Notes: generated from the sequence alone by a model not told the origin. Counted from the stretch's first letter, positions 9,118 through 20,841 are shown. The stretch is 64,000 bases of DNA from JAGVSZ01 sp963747775 (GCA_963747775.1 CAVVGT010000003.1:434001-498000); one strand, 5' to 3'. Numbers and translations: made by a program.

Positions 9118-10970
9118 CTAACGGACAGTTCTTACCGTATCGCAGCCACGGATCGGCGCGCCGCCATACGTCGTGCCATCGACGCAGGCCCGTGTGTCGC
9201 CGACGTCCAGCCCGCTTTTTTGCGTGCTGAAATGCAACACGAGATCCTGAATGGTGTCGCCGTTGACGTCCTCGATGTGTGCTCGTCCGTGCGCTTCCGT
9301 CGCGGCACCGGGACCAAAAGTCACCGAACGCGGATCGACCGAGGTCGCATCGAAAGCTGCAGTCGACAAGATCGCCACCGGGATCACGCCCTTGCTCCTC
9401 GTGTTAATCGAGTTCGGAACGCTGCCTGGCTTGATATCGATGTCTACCGTGATATGGCATTTCGCCGGACTATTCTCGTACAGGATCTGCTGACCGGTAG
9501 CGGTGTTGCCTGTCCATACTGAATGCGCTAGCCCATTGGAGACTGCCACGCCGATGTACTCCCCAATCCGCAGAGTCCGGGTCGGGGGAAATCTATCTGG
9601 TGCGCCTAAGTCAGGATCGAACGGCGCATCGTTAATCCGCGATTCAGAAGCAAAGGTCAGACCGCCATCGTTGCTGATTGTCGTAAACAGGTCCAACAAG
9701 AAATTGCCATCCACATTTGTCGCGCCATTCCGCGTGTCGTACCAATTGACCACAACGCATGCTGTCTTGTCGTCGATCGTCGCGGTGGGGAAGAACGAGT
9801 GGTTGTTTGCCGGGGCCCGGTCAATCCGATGTGGGCTGCTCCACGTGCTTCCCGAGTTAGTCGAGCGGACGATATAGACATTTAGGTCGTCGTTCGTGCC
9901 ACCATGGGCCGTGTTGGTGGGATCGTCACCGGCTACGACGTAGACATTGTTGGCGTTGAGCGGATCTGGCAATACCCATGGCTGCGCGGCCCCTTGCGTC
10001 CACGACCGATTCTGGTTCAAAGTCCGAACGCCAATCTGAACATTGAACGTAATGTCGGCGTTGCCTCCTGTGTAGGCGGCATTCTTCTGCGGAAACAATG
10101 CGCCACCATCTGTGGATCGCAAGACAAATATCTGGCCGCTTGTCCCGTTAGGCGCGTTCGCGGCAAAAGTCGGCTGAGAGTGGTACGAAACATAAACGTC
10201 TCCATTGGCGGCCACAGCATTGTGGCTCGGCCAGACAAACCCCTCACCACTCGCCGACACCGTCAATGCCGGCGACCAGTTCGCGCCGTGATCGGTCGAG
10301 AATGTCGTTTGCACAACAGTTCCGCCGGTGGGCAGAAAGTTTGTCCAGACCACATAGATCCGGTCTTGGAAGGGACTTCCTACGAAGCGATCGATGGCGA
10401 GCCACTCCTTGTCGTTCCCATTACCGGCGCTGCCGGGAACGCCAGCGGCTGCAGTCACGTTGAAGGGCCCAGCGATGATGGCCCCGGTTAGCGGATTCAC
10501 CTGAGCGATGAAAACGTCGATGCCACTACCAACGCAGCCAAGGAACGTCCAGAACAGACGCCCTCGACTGTCGAATGCCACCGAGGGATCTCCGCACCGA
10601 ACATGCGTACCGGGTACCGGGGATGGTGTAGTGGAAGTGAACGTCACTCCGGTGTCGGTTGAAACGCGAATTTCAAACAGGCCGGCCACCACCACGTTGG
10701 CGGGATCCCATGGGTTGACCGCGACGGCGGGTTCATTCCTTCCGATCAGCGGAATGTCCGTCCCCCCGCGGCTCGGTACGTCCGCAGGCCGGGTGTTACA
10801 AGGCTCCTGGCGGCAGCCGCCGCCTCTCCCTCGTCATAATAGGGTGTCGCAGACCGTGCCCCCGCGGATTCGCCCTGAGCAATCGAAACTCCAACAAGAG
10901 AGGAAAACAATAGCGACGTACACGCAACGGCCAGCGTGATCGGCAATCGTCTACTTTGCTTCGTACCCAT
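9118..10970 (-). CDS. Exported sialidase/BNR-repeat-like protein (one frame break)
   Basis: The leader starts at the ATG at 10970 (MGTKQSRRLPITLAVACTSL), with GGAGG upstream. About 68 codons later the frame breaks near 10765 in a run of five G; adding one G restores a continuous frame (GGTDIPLIGRNEPAVAVNP). The body repeats Asp-box-like blades (STDHGANWSPA, STDGGALFPQ, STNSGSTWSS, SNDGGLTFAS), typical of sialidase-like six-bladed propellers. The last 110 residues form a separate domain (DIDIKPGSVPNSINTRSKGV, HIEDVNGDTIQDLVLHF) seen at the end of many environmental secreted proteins. True enzymatic activity is uncertain. About 618 residues if repaired. Confidence 0.7.
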
Positions 10971-11017
10971 ATTCGCCTCCACCTCTCTTTGTTCGATGAG
11001 GTATCGTTTCGTTCAGA

Positions 11018-11500
11018 TTATTGCTTGCCGGTCCTCTGAAACTTAGCCAGATTTTCGAGTGTCGGTTCCTCTACATCGATTAGCTTGTAGACGTTAGCAT
11101 TCTCACGGGCTGGAAGCATCACTGTCTTCAGATAGCAGATCTCCTCTCGTTGGCTCCTGTAGATAGGGATACCTCCTTCCGGCAGCAGCCGAGCTGCCAC
11201 CTCGGCAAGGGCAATCTGTCCCTGGGCCTTTCCCCTCGGTGCTTTCCCAGCAAGGACCATTCGATAGCTGACGTGCGGCGGCGGGCCGTGTTGACAAACC
11301 CAACACGCGTCAACCCGACCAAGAACCGCGAGGTCCCATAAGACCGGCTGCTGCGCCGATTTCTGCTCTCCCTCATAAGGTGTCGCAGAGAGGCCCACAA
11401 GCGGTTCGCCCCGAGCTGTTAGAACGCCCAAGAACCAAAGAATCAGGAAGAGGTATCGGGCGGCCAACCAGAGTTGCCGGCTTGCCCGAGGGTTATTCAT
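11018..11500 (-). CDS. Exported hypothetical protein sharing a leader motif with its neighbour
   Basis: A 160-residue protein with an amino-terminal hydrophobic segment (LWLAARYLFLILWFLGVLTA) followed by GEPLVGLSATPYEGEQK. This segment is similar to the one after the leader of the neighbouring sialidase-like protein (GESAGARSATPYYDEGE). The DNA on both sides of the SATPY codons is also similar. It contains CWVCQ, a possible metal or disulphide pair, and no recognised domain. It lies upstream of the sialidase-like gene on the same strand, 48 bp away. Confidence 0.5.
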   Translation of the reverse strand: MNNPRASRQLWLAARYLFLILWFLGVLTARGEPLVGLSATPYEGEQKSAQQPVLWDLAVLGRVDACWVCQHGPPPHVSYRMVLAGKAPRGKAQGQIALAEVAARLLPEGGIPIYRSQREEICYLKTVMLPARENANVYKLIDVEEPTLENLAKFQRTGKQ

Positions 11501-11661
11501 CGTTCTTGAGCACCATCGTGCTCAGCCTCAGCAAGTGAACTATCACCGTCTGCTGAGGATTGCGGTCAGACGATGCGCGTGCGATCCGGAATGGAGGAGA
11601 CGGAAGCCGACCAATACGGACGGCCAGGCGGGGCCAAGACGCAGGTCGCTGGCGTGTGCCT

Positions 11662-13666
11662 CTAGAGCGCCACCGCAACGCGCGTCCCCTCGTCGATCGC
11701 GCGGAAGGCGTCGAGCTCAGCGGCGACGTGCGCGCCGCCGATCAGGTGCGCGCGGACCCCGCGCCCGGCGAGCTCGTCGTGCAGGCCGCGGACCGGCTCC
11801 TGGCCGGCGCAGAGCACCACGTGATCGACCTCGAGCACCTGCTCGACGCCCTCGTAGACCACGTGCAATCCGCGGTCGTCGATCCGCCGGTACTCGACGC
11901 CGGCGAGGACTTTCACCCCGCGGCGCGCGATTTCCGCGCGGATCGCCCAGCCGGTGGTCGCGCCGAGGGTCCGCCCGGGCGGCGTGGTCTTGCGCTGGAG
12001 CAGCCAGATCTCGCGCGGCACCGCTTCCGGCACCGGTCGCGCGAGGCCGCCCGGGGAGGCGCCGCTACGGTCCACGCCCCAGGCGTCAAGAAAGTGGTCG
12101 CCGCTCGGCGCGCTCAGGAACACCGCGGTGTCGAATCCGATGCCGCCTGCGCCGACGATCGCGACGCGGCGGCCGACCTTCTTTGTGCCGCTCAGGACCT
12201 CGTCATAGCGCAGCACTTTGGGATGATCGACGCCATCGAGCGCGGGTATGCGCGGAGTCACGCCGGTCGCAAGCACGATCTCGTCGAAGCCGCCGGACGC
12301 GAGATCGCTGGCCGAAGGCCGCGTCGCGAGCTTGAGCGTCACGCCGAGCCGCTCGATGCGGCGCGCGAAGTAACGCGTCGTCTCAGCGAACTCCTTGCCG
12401 GGAATCGCGGCGGCGAGGTTCATCTGCCCGCCGATCCCGCGTGCCCCCTCGTATAGCGTGACCGAGTGGCCGCGTTCCGCGGCGGTTACCGCGCACGCGA
12501 GCCCCGCCGCGCCGGCGCCGACCACCGCGACGCGCTTCGCGCGCGGCGCGGGACCGGTCGGGAACTCGAGCTCCCGGCCGGCGCGCGGGTTGACCAGGCA
12601 GGTCGCGGTCTCGTTGGCGAAGATCAGGTCGAGGCACGCCTGGTTGCAGGCGATGCAGGTATTGATCTCGTCGCCGCGGCCCTCGCGCGCCTTGGCGGCG
12701 AACTCGGCGTCGGCGAGCATCGGCCGTGCGAGCGACACGGCGTCCGCCACGCCGTCCGCGAGCAGCCGCTCCGCGACCTCCGGCGTGTTGATCCGGTTCG
12801 TCGCCATGACCGGCACGTCGACGGCGGCGCGCAGGCGCTTCACGGCGAAGGCGAACCCGGCGCGCGGCACCATGTACCCGATGGTCGGCACGCGGGCCTC
12901 GTGCCAGCCGATGCCGGTGTCGAAGAGATCCACGCCCGCCGCGGCGACCGCGCGCGCCTGCGCGATGGTCTCGTCGGCCGAAAGGCCCTGCTCGACCAGG
13001 TCGAGCGCCGAAATGCGGAACACGATCAGGAAACCGCTTCCGACGCGCGCGCGCATGCGGCGCACGATCTCGACCGGCAGGCGCAGGCGGTTTTCGAGCG
13101 AGCCGCCCCAACGGTCGGTGCGGTTGTTGGTGCGCGGGCAGGTGAACTGCGTGACCAGGTAGCCCTCGGAGGCCATGATCTCCACGCCGTCGTAGCCTGC
13201 CTGCTGCGCCAGCGCCGCGCAGGCGACGAACGCATCGATCGTGCGCTCGACCTCGGCGTCGGTCAGCACGTGCGGCTTGCGCCGGTTGATCGGCGACGGG
13301 AGGTCCGAGGCGCCGACGAGGTCGCTGCATTTCGCGTAGCGACCGGCATGCAGGATCTGCAGGCAGATCGGCGCGCCGGCAGCGTGCACCGCGTCGACGA
13401 TCGGTGCGATGAAGGGGAATCTGCTCCGCCGAATCGAGGATGCTCGAGTCCTCTTCCATGCGGCCCGGGCTGTCCGGCGAGCACGCCGCCGGTGATGATC
13501 AGCGCCGGCGCCGCCGCGCGCGCGCGCCGCGTAGAACGCGGCGAGCCGCTCGGCGGGGCGGTCGGCGCGCCTCGAGCCGCGTGTGCATCGATCCCATCAC
13601 GATGCGGTTGGCGAGCGTGAGGGGGCCGAGCTTCAGGGGCTCGAAGAGGCGGGGATAGGCGGGCAT
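11662..13666 (-). CDS. FadH-like 2,4-dienoyl-CoA reductase / NADH:flavin oxidoreductase (frame breaks near the start)
   Basis: The amino-terminal part is an Old Yellow Enzyme-type FMN barrel (LKLGPLTLANRIVMGSMHTR, ICLQILHAGRYA). A 4Fe-4S cysteine cluster follows (CIACNQACLD, later ATCLVNPRAG), then FAD and NAD(P) Rossmann domains (VAVVGAGAAGLACAVTAAER and VAIVGAGGIGFDTAVFLS). This is the full architecture of 2,4-dienoyl-CoA reductase and trimethylamine dehydrogenase relatives, about 665 residues. From the ATG at 13666 the frame is disturbed several times between 13390 and 13570, including an extra C in ATTCCCC near 13415. Downstream of 13389 it is clean. It probably acts in unsaturated acyl-CoA or xenobiotic reduction. 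Confidence 0.82.
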
Positions 13667-13729
13667 TTCGATCCAGGGGGGCGTTGCGGCGCGGCATTAT
13701 CGGCCGCGGCGCGCGCCGCGGGCAACCGA

Positions 13730-14855
13730 CTATCGCGGTGCGGAGGCGCCGTTGTCGACGCCGACGGCTTCGCTCACGTGCTTGAATCCGTCGCGCGCCA
13801 GCAGCGACACGAGCCCGCGCTTGATGTCCGCACGAGGCGCGGCCCCTGATACACGAGCGCGGTGTACACCTGCACGAGCGAGGCGCCCGAGGCGGATCGT
13901 CCGGTACGCGTCCTCCGCCGAGCCGATCCCGCCCGCGCCGATGAGCGCCAGGCGCTTGCGGTCGATGCGCCGATACCACTCGCGGATCGTGGCGTTCATC
14001 CAGTCGCGCGCGATGGGCGCCGAGACGCTGCCGCGCATCCGTGCGAGCTCGGCCGGGGGCGTCTTGAGCAGCGGGCGCAGGTTCCGTTCTTCGGATCGTA
14101 GAAGGAGAGGCCCTTCACGAAGCGCGAAGGGATCGATCGCCTCGAGCACCGCGTCGATCTGCGCGGGGTCGCGCGGCGGCGTGACGCGGATGAACACCGG
14201 CGGGAGTCCTCGATGTCGCGGTAGCGCCTCGAGCAGCCGGCGCAGGTTTGCCGGAGCGTCGAAGTGCGAGAACCCGCCGGCGCAGTTCGGGCAGTTGAGG
14301 TTCAGCGCGAGGTAGGTGGCGCGCTTCGCGAACGGCCGCGCTGCGTGCACCATCTCCCGCGATCACTTCGTCCACGCCGCCCGGCGTGCCGGAGTTGGTC
14401 TCGACGAGGCTGATGCCGAGCGGGATCGGCAGGCGCACGTGCGCGAGGCGCGCGGCGACGGCGACCGCGCCGTCGTTCGGGACGCCGTAGTAGACGATCA
14501 GGCCTTCGTCGGCGGGAATGCGGAAGAGGCGCGGCCGCTCGGGGTTGCCGGCGGAAGGCGCGCCGACACGGAACCGACGTCGATCGAGCCGAACCCGAGC
14601 GCGGCGAGCGCCTCGGTCGCGATCCCGTTCTTGTCGAAGCCCGCCGGCAGTCCGACCGGATTGGGAAAATCGATGCCCCCGACGCGTGTGCAGGCTCGGA
14701 TGCTCGTAGCCGTAGATCGCCCGGATCAGCGCGCGCCCGCCTGCCGTGCGCCCGAGCGCCCCGCTCGCGCGCAGCGTGGCGAGATGAACGCGCTCCGCGT
14801 CGAAGCGGAACAGCACCGGACGCGCGCACGAGCGATACAGGCTCAGGCGCGGCAC
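13730..14855 (-). CDS. Dihydroorotate dehydrogenase-like flavoprotein (multiple frame breaks)
   Basis: Reading across frames gives the class 2 dihydroorotate dehydrogenase pattern: LSLYRSCARPVLFRFDAERV, then IYGYEHPSLHTR, a glycine-rich PNPVGLPAGFDKNG-type segment, GISLVETNSGTPGG, LALNLNCPNCAGG, and RLALIGAGGIGSAEDAYRTI near the end. At least four single-base frame breaks interrupt it. The start is taken as the GTG at 14855. In pyrimidine synthesis this membrane enzyme passes electrons to quinone. The usual NISSPNT-type motif is altered here to NLNCPNC, so it may be a paralogue rather than the housekeeping pyrD. Confidence 0.65.
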
Positions 14856-14969
14856 CCCCGAGTATTTCGGTTCGGGTGGGGCGCGGTCAACCGCCGGGCG
14901 GCTTGCCCGGGCTCGCACCGCAGGCGGCTTGCGGGCAGAATCCGACCTTTCGTTGGAAGGAGACCGAGC

Positions 14970-15919
14970 ATGACCAAGAAATGGGACTACAAGGGCATCC
15001 TCCCGGCGATGCAGGTGCCGTTCAAGCCGGACTACTCGATCGACGAGCCGGAGCTGCGGCGGTTTACCGCGTGGCTGCGCGGGAACGAAGGGCATCACGG
15101 GTCTCGTCCACCAACGGCCATACCGGGCGAAGTGTTCGCCCTGAACGCCGAGGAGCGCGCCGAGGTGACGCGCATCGTCGCCGACGAGGTGAAGGGCCGC
15201 CTGCCGGTCGTGTCGGGCATCTGCGTGGAGGGCATCGGACGAGGCCTGCGAGCACGCGCTGCTCGCGAAAGAGGCGGGCGCCTCGGCGCTGCTCGTCATG
15301 CCGCCGCACCAGTGGCTGCGCTTCGGCATGCGGCCGGAGCACGTCGTGGAGCACTTCACCGAGATCGGGAAGGCCTCGGGCCTCGATCTCGTCGTGCACG
15401 TCTACCCGTCCTGGACGCGCGCCGCGTACTCGTGCGAGCTGCTCGCGCAGCTCGCGCGCCTGCCGTGGGTGAAGGTGTTCAAGGTCGGCACGCGCGACAT
15501 GAACAAGTACGCCATGGACATGCAAGGCGATCCGCGAGGCCGCGCCGGAGAAGACGGTCCTCACCTGCCACGACGAGTACCTGCTGGCCTCGATGGTACA
15601 GGGCGTCGACGGCGCGCTGGTCGGTTTCGCGTCCTTCATCCCGCAGAAGATCGTGGCGCTGTGGGACGCGGTGCAGGCGGGCGACCTCAAGCGGGCGATG
15701 CAGCTCCAGTTCGAGATCAACCCGCTCAAGCAGGCGGTCTACGGCTTCGGCGAGCCGACCGGGGACGCGCACGCGCGCATGAAGTACGCGATGGTGATGG
15801 CCGGGCGCATGAAGTCCGCGCTGTGCCGGTCGCCGACGCGCATTCCCGAGGGCGAGGTCGCGAAGCGCATCGAGGACGCCGTCCGCAAGGCCGGCATGCT
15901 GGCGAAAGCGGCCGCCTGA
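14970..15919 (+). CDS. DHDPS/NAL-family aldolase or dehydratase (five single-base insertions)
   Basis: The ATG at 14970 has GGAAGGAGA upstream. The protein (about 315 residues when repaired) has the family barrel: YKGILPAMQVPFKPDYSID, GITGLVTNGHTGEVFAL (read across three insertions near 15090, 15109 and 15124), then ALLVMPPHQWLRFGMRPE and VKVFKVGTRDMNKYA. The remaining insertions lie near 15238 and 15525. Family members condense or cleave pyruvate-derived keto acids through a Schiff-base lysine, here probably in VFKVGT. It is first in an operon with a TAXI-TRAP transporter, so it probably acts on the imported acid. The substrate is unknown. Confidence 0.8.
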
Positions 15920-15998
15920 GCGCGCATCGAACGACGGGCCGGCGAGGCGGCGCGCAGCCGCCCGCCGCACACCGGTCCACCCGAAGGAGGAGAGCATC

Positions 15999-17000
15999 GT
16001 GAGATTGAGAAGACTATTCGCCGCCGCGGCCGCGGCGCTCGCGCTCGCGGCGGGCGCCCACGCGCAGCAGGATCTCAAGTTCCAGGCGATGCCGCTCGGC
16101 TCGATCTGGTACGTCTTCGCGGCGAGCTTCACCAAGCACATCCAGCCCGCGCTCCCGGCCGGCGCGAAGGTCGACGTCGTGGCGCGCGGCGGCGGGATCG
16201 GCAACGTGATCCTGGTGAACGAGAAGAAGGCCGACCTCGGCTTCGCCAACGTCTGCACCTCGGCGTGGGCGATGCAGGGCGAGCAGGAGATCTACAAGGG
16301 CAAGAAGCACCCGGACATCCGCGCGCCTGCTCGGCGGCCTGAACGAGGTGTGGATCGTCGGCATGCTGACCGAGGACTACATCAAGCGCACCGGCAACGA
16401 CACGCTGGAGAAGGCGCTGCTGCCGACCCAGCCGCCCGCGCGTGATCATGAAGCCGGCCGGCAGCACGGTGCCGCCGGCGGCGCGGATGGTGTTCGAGGG
16501 CGTCGGCCTCGATTTCGACAAGTACAAGGCGAAGGGCGGCCAGATCATCCAGGTCGACGTCGGCCAGATCCCGCAGCATGATGCGCGACGGCCGCGCCGA
16601 CCTCTACTTCGAGAGCGCCTCGCCCGGGCATCCGGCCACGCACGGAGGTGTCGCTCGACCGTGCCGGTGCGCTTCGTCGACCTGCCGGAGAAGTCGCTCG
16701 CGGTGCTCGGCAAGAACGGCATGAAGGTCCACCCGATGCCGGCAGTCGTTCAAGGGCCAGAACGGCCCGACGCAAGGCGGTGGACTTCGGCACCAACCTG
16801 ATCGTCAACAAGGACATGCCCGACGACGTCGCCTACGCGATCACCAAGGCGATGGTCGAGAACCGCGACGCGATCGTGGCCGACAACAAGGCGATGGCGG
16901 GCTTCGTGCGCGAAGGACGCGTGGCGGCCCGAGAACGTCGGGATCCCGCTGCATCCGGGCGCGATCACGCTATTACCGCGAGCGCGGCTGGATGCAGTAG
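15999..17000 (+). CDS. TAXI-type TRAP transporter substrate-binding protein (frame breaks)
   Basis: The GTG at 15999 follows AAGGAGGAGAGC. The signal peptide is MRLRRLFAAAAAALALAAGA. The mature part carries the TAXI receptor features GSIWYVFAASFTKHIQPALP and VVARGGGIGNVILVNEKKAD, and later DVGQIPQMMRDGRADLYFES. It is about 330 residues when about ten single-base insertions (for example near 16325, 16442, 16578, 16637, 16744 and 16911) are removed. It acts in the periplasm and delivers an organic acid to the fused permease encoded 17 bp downstream. All breaks read as insertions, so error is more likely than decay. Confidence 0.82.
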
Positions 17001-17017
17001 CGAGCATCGGTGACGCG

Positions 17018-18982
17018 ATGAGCGCTCCCGGCCGAGCATCAGACCTTCCCACCGACGGTGTCGCCGCCGCCCCGGCGCCGCGCCCGACGTGCCGCTCCTG
17101 CGGCGCGTGCTCAGCCCGCGCTGGCTCGTCGCGCTCGCCTGGCTCGCGTTCCAGCTCTGCCTGCTCTGGATCCGGTGCCGCTGCAGATCGCGCGGCCGCT
17201 GCACATCTGCCTCGCGCTCGCGACGGTGTTCCTGTGGTGGCCGCTGCGCCGAGGGCGAGGGCGCGCGCCTGGCGCGCCGCGCTCGACTGGCTGCTTCTCG
17301 CGCGGTACGCGGCCGCGGCGCTCGTCTACTACCTCGCGCGACTTCGACTGATCTGAACGACGCGCATGGAGAACGTCGACGCGGTGCTCGCCGCGCGACC
17401 TCGTCTTCGGGACGCTCACGCTGCGCTCGTGATGCGAGTGCGACGCGCCGCGTGGTCGGCTGGAGCCTGCTGTCGGTGATCGTCGGCTTCATCGCCTACG
17501 GCTTCCTCGGCCGCTGGTATCGCCGGGCTGGCTGCGTCGTTCCAGGGCTTCGACTACCCGCTCTTCATCGAGATCATGACGATGGCCGACGCACGGCATC
17601 CTCGGCATCACCACCGAGACCTCGGTCAACGTTCGTCTGGTACTTCATCGCGTTCGGCGCGGTCTATCGGCCACCGGCGGCGGACCAGCTCTTCATCGAC
17701 TCGGCGCTCAGGCTGGTCGGGCGGCGGGCCGGCGGCGCCGCCAAGGCCGAGGTCGTCTCCAGCGCGCTGTTCGGCACGATCAGCGGCAGCGCGGTCGCCA
17801 ACGTCATGGCGACCGGCATCTTCACCATCCCGCTGATGAAGCGCACCGGCTACAGCCGCGAAGCGGCCGCCGCGCACGAGGCGATCGCCTCGACCGGCGG
17901 CCAGCTCATGCCGCCGGTGATGGGCATCGCCGCCTTCGTGATGGCCGAGCTTCTCGGCGTGCCCTACAGCGGATCGCGCTCGCCGCCATCATTCCGGCGC
18001 GTCGCGTACTACTTCGGCGCTCTACATGATCGTCCATCTCAAGGCGCAGCGCTCCGGCATCGGCACCCTCCGGCGGCGGGATCTGCGCGATCGTCAAGCC
18101 GATCGTGCCGCGCATGCTACCTCTTCCTGCCGCCCGTCCGCTGATCGCGCGCCTCGCGCTCGGCTACGACGCCGCCATGGCTGCGGTCATCGGCTGCGTC
18201 GTCGCCTGCGGCGCTGCAGCTATCTGCCGCGGCGCCGAGTCGCGCCTCGGCCGCGCGGCTGCGTGGACATGATCGAGGAGATCGCGAAGCAGGCGGCCCA
18301 GGTGGCGGTCCCGATCATCGCGATCGGCATCATCATCGCCGTCGCGATCCAGTCGAACCTCGCCCTCAAGTTCTCGACCCAGCTCATCGAGCTCTCCGGC
18401 GGAACGCTGCTCGGCGCGATGGTGATGATCATCCTCGGCTGCATCGTGATGGGCATGGGCCTGCCGACGGTCGCCGCCTACATCATCGGCGCGATCCTCT
18501 TCGTGCCGGCGCTCGCGAAGCTCGGCATCGAGCCGCTCGCCGCGCATTTCTTCGTGATGTACTACTGCGTGCTGTCGATGATCACGCCGCCGGTCGCGCT
18601 GGCGTCCTACGCGGCGGCCGGGCTCGCCAAGGCCGACGCCATGAAGACGGGCTGGATCGCGTTCAAGCTGTCGCTCGTGCTCTTCCTCATCCCGTTCGCG
18701 TTCGCCTTCGATCCGGCCCTGCTCTGGACCGGATCGCTGGGCTGGATCGCGCTCGCATTCGCGTCGATGATGGCCGCGACGTTCGCGTGGGCCGTGTTCC
18801 TCGAGGGCTACTTCACGACGCCGATGAGCTGGATCGAGCGGCTGGCCTTCTGCGCGGTGGCGCTCGCCATCATCTTCGCGCCCACCGGGCACCCGTGGTG
18901 GTGGGCCGGTTGCGCGGGGTTCGTCGCGCTCCTCGGATGGGTGATGTTGATCCGGCCGCGCGCGCTCGGGACCGCGTCGTGA
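17018..18982 (+). CDS. TRAP transporter fused permease (DctQ-DctM type), frame breaks in the first half
   Basis: The first third joins a small four-helix DctQ-like domain to the large DctM-like permease. The conserved core is readable: TTETSVNFVWYFIAFGAVY (across a break), SALFGTISGSAVANVMATG, MKRTGYSREAAAAHEAIAST, then GQLMPPVMGIAAFVMAELLG. The second half is uninterrupted, with many membrane helices (GAMVMIILGCIVMGMGLPTV, MYYCVLSMITPPVALASYAA). The stop overlaps the next start (GTGA at 18979-18982). It pairs with the TAXI receptor before it as a sodium-driven carboxylate importer. Confidence 0.85.
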
Positions 18983-20083
18983 ACCCCGGCGGCGGCGGAA
19001 AGGGCCGCACCTGGCCGGCCGAGGCACGCTGGCTCCGCGACGCGGCGACCGGCGCCCGCATCCGGCAGGTCACCGCCCATCCGTCGATCCACCACCATCC
19101 GTTCTTCTTCGTGCCGCCGTACGACGACGCGATGCGGCGGCTCGTGTTCGTCTCGCACCGCACCGGACGTCCGCAGCTCTTCGCCGAGGAACAGGCGAGC
19201 GGGCGCCTCGTGCAGCTCACCGACCGCGACGATCTGGCCGAATGGTCGTTTCATCCCGCGGCACGATGGCCGGCACGTCTACTTCGTCGCCGGCACCGGC
19301 GCCTGGCGCCTCGATCTGGAGACGCTCGCGGAGGCGCGCCTCGTCGACTTCGGCGACGCCGAAATGCGCGAGCGCGGCATGGTCGGCGCCGCGATGGGCA
19401 CCACCACCGTTGCGCGCGACGATCGCTGGTGGGCCGTGCCCGTCAAGGTGGGAAAGGTCTCGCGCTTCATCGTCATCGAGACCGCGAGCGGCGCATCGAG
19501 CGTCATCCTCGAGCGCGACACGATCGGCCATCCGCAGTTCTGTCCGGACGATCCGACGCTGATCTTCTACGCCGGCCCGCTCACCGATCGCCTGTGGCTC
19601 GTCAACCGCGACGGCAGCGGCAACCGGCGGCTCTGGCAGCGCGAGCACCGCGACCAGTGGATCACCCACGAGAGCTGGCTCGCCGGCCGCCGCGAGCTCG
19701 CCTTCGTCGACTGGCGCAACGGCATGCGCGCGATCGACGTCGACAGCGGGGCGGTGCGCTGGATCACGCGCTTCCCGGCCTGGCACGCGCATCCGGACGA
19801 CACCGGCCTCTGGATCGTCTGCGACACCAACTTCCCGGACATCGGGTTGCATCGCTTCCCCGCCACGGGCGAGGGCGCGCCCGAGCGCCTGTGCCTTCCG
19901 CGCGCGAGCTCGGTCGGCACGCACTGGAGCGGCCCGTTCCCGTACAACGACGGCCCGAAAGAGGTCTACGCGCCGCAGCACACGCACCCGCATCCCCGTC
20001 CCTCGCCGGACGGAAAGCGCGTCCTCTTCACCTCCGACGTCACCGGGCACGCTCAGCTGTACGAGTGCTGGCTGGAACGATGA
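18979..20083 (+). CDS. TolB / oligogalacturonate-lyase-like beta-propeller protein (one frame break)
   Basis: It starts at a GTG that overlaps the TRAP permease stop. Blade motifs recur (LVFVSHRTGRPQLFAEEQAS, LIFYAGPLTDRLWLVNRDGS, RVLFTSDVTGHAQLYECW), with histidine-rich HPSIHHHPFFF early and HTHPHPRPSPDGK late. These resemble the metal-binding histidines of oligogalacturonate lyase, a seven-bladed propeller. An inserted G near 19260 breaks the frame once. There is no signal peptide, so it is cytoplasmic. In this operon it may modify the sugar acid or keto acid brought in by the TRAP system. Confidence 0.65.
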
Positions 20084-20841
20084 CCCCCGCCCAGGACGCC
20101 CGCCTCGCGATCCGCGAGAAGCGCCACACCGGCACCACGCGCGGGCTCGCGCTTGGCTACGCGCAGTGCAACCTCGCGGTGGTGCCGAAGGCCGACGCGT
20201 TCGACTTCCTGCTCTACTGCCAGCGCAACCACAAGGCCTGCCCGGTGCTCGAGGTGTGCGACCCCGGCGACCCCGAGCCGAAGCGCCTCGCACTCGGCGC
20301 CGATCTGCGCACCGACTTGCCGCGCTACGCGGTGTATCGGCAGGGCGAGCGTCTGCCCGATGTCACAGATCTGCGCGACCTGTGGCGCCCCGACCTCGTT
20401 GCGTTTCTGATCGGCTCCGGCATCACGTTCGACGACGCGCTCGAGCGCGCCGGCGTGCCGACCGACAAGCACCGCTGGGTCGTGCGCTCGACGCTGCCGA
20501 CCGTGCCCGCCGGTCGCTTCCGCGGCGACCTGATCGTGACGATGCGCTGGCTGACGCCCCGCCAGGCGATCGTCGCGACCCAGGTGTCGAGCCGGTTCCC
20601 GCAGAACCACGGCGCGCCGATCCACATCGGCGATCCGGCGGCGATCGGGGCCGATCTCGCGCACCCGCTCTTCGGTCCCCCGGTGGCGCGCGTGCCCGAC
20701 GGGCTGGTCGCCGTATTCTGGGCGTGCGGCGTCACGCCGCAGCAGGCGGCGCTCGATGCCAGGGTCGAGCTGTTGCTTGCCCACTCGCCCGCGCACGGCT
20801 TCATCACCGACCTGAAGGCCGACGCGCTCGCGGTCTCCTGA
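20080..20841 (+). CDS. DUF1445 putative hydro-lyase (D-glutamate cyclase family)
   Basis: 253 residues, intact, with the ATG overlapping the previous stop (ATGA at 20080-20083). The family motifs are clear: GYAQCNLAVVPKADAFDFLL, YCQRNHKACPVLEVCDPGDP, FLIGSGITFDDALERAGVP, and the end FWACGVTPQQAAL with HSPAHGFITDLK. Relatives are annotated as putative hydro-lyase; one mitochondrial homologue is a D-glutamate cyclase. It is last in the TAXI-TRAP operon and probably processes the imported acid. Confidence 0.85.
   Translation: MTPAQDARLAIREKRHTGTTRGLALGYAQCNLAVVPKADAFDFLLYCQRNHKACPVLEVCDPGDPEPKRLALGADLRTDLPRYAVYRQGERLPDVTDLRDLWRPDLVAFLIGSGITFDDALERAGVPTDKHRWVVRSTLPTVPAGRFRGDLIVTMRWLTPRQAIVATQVSSRFPQNHGAPIHIGDPAAIGADLAHPLFGPPVARVPDGLVAVFWACGVTPQQAALDARVELLLAHSPAHGFITDLKADALAVS

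Noticed and set aside
13400..18200. Programmed frameshifting in the TAXI-TRAP operon
   Set aside because: Too many breaks per gene, no recurring slippery sequence, and all breaks are restored by removing one base; sequencing error is simpler.
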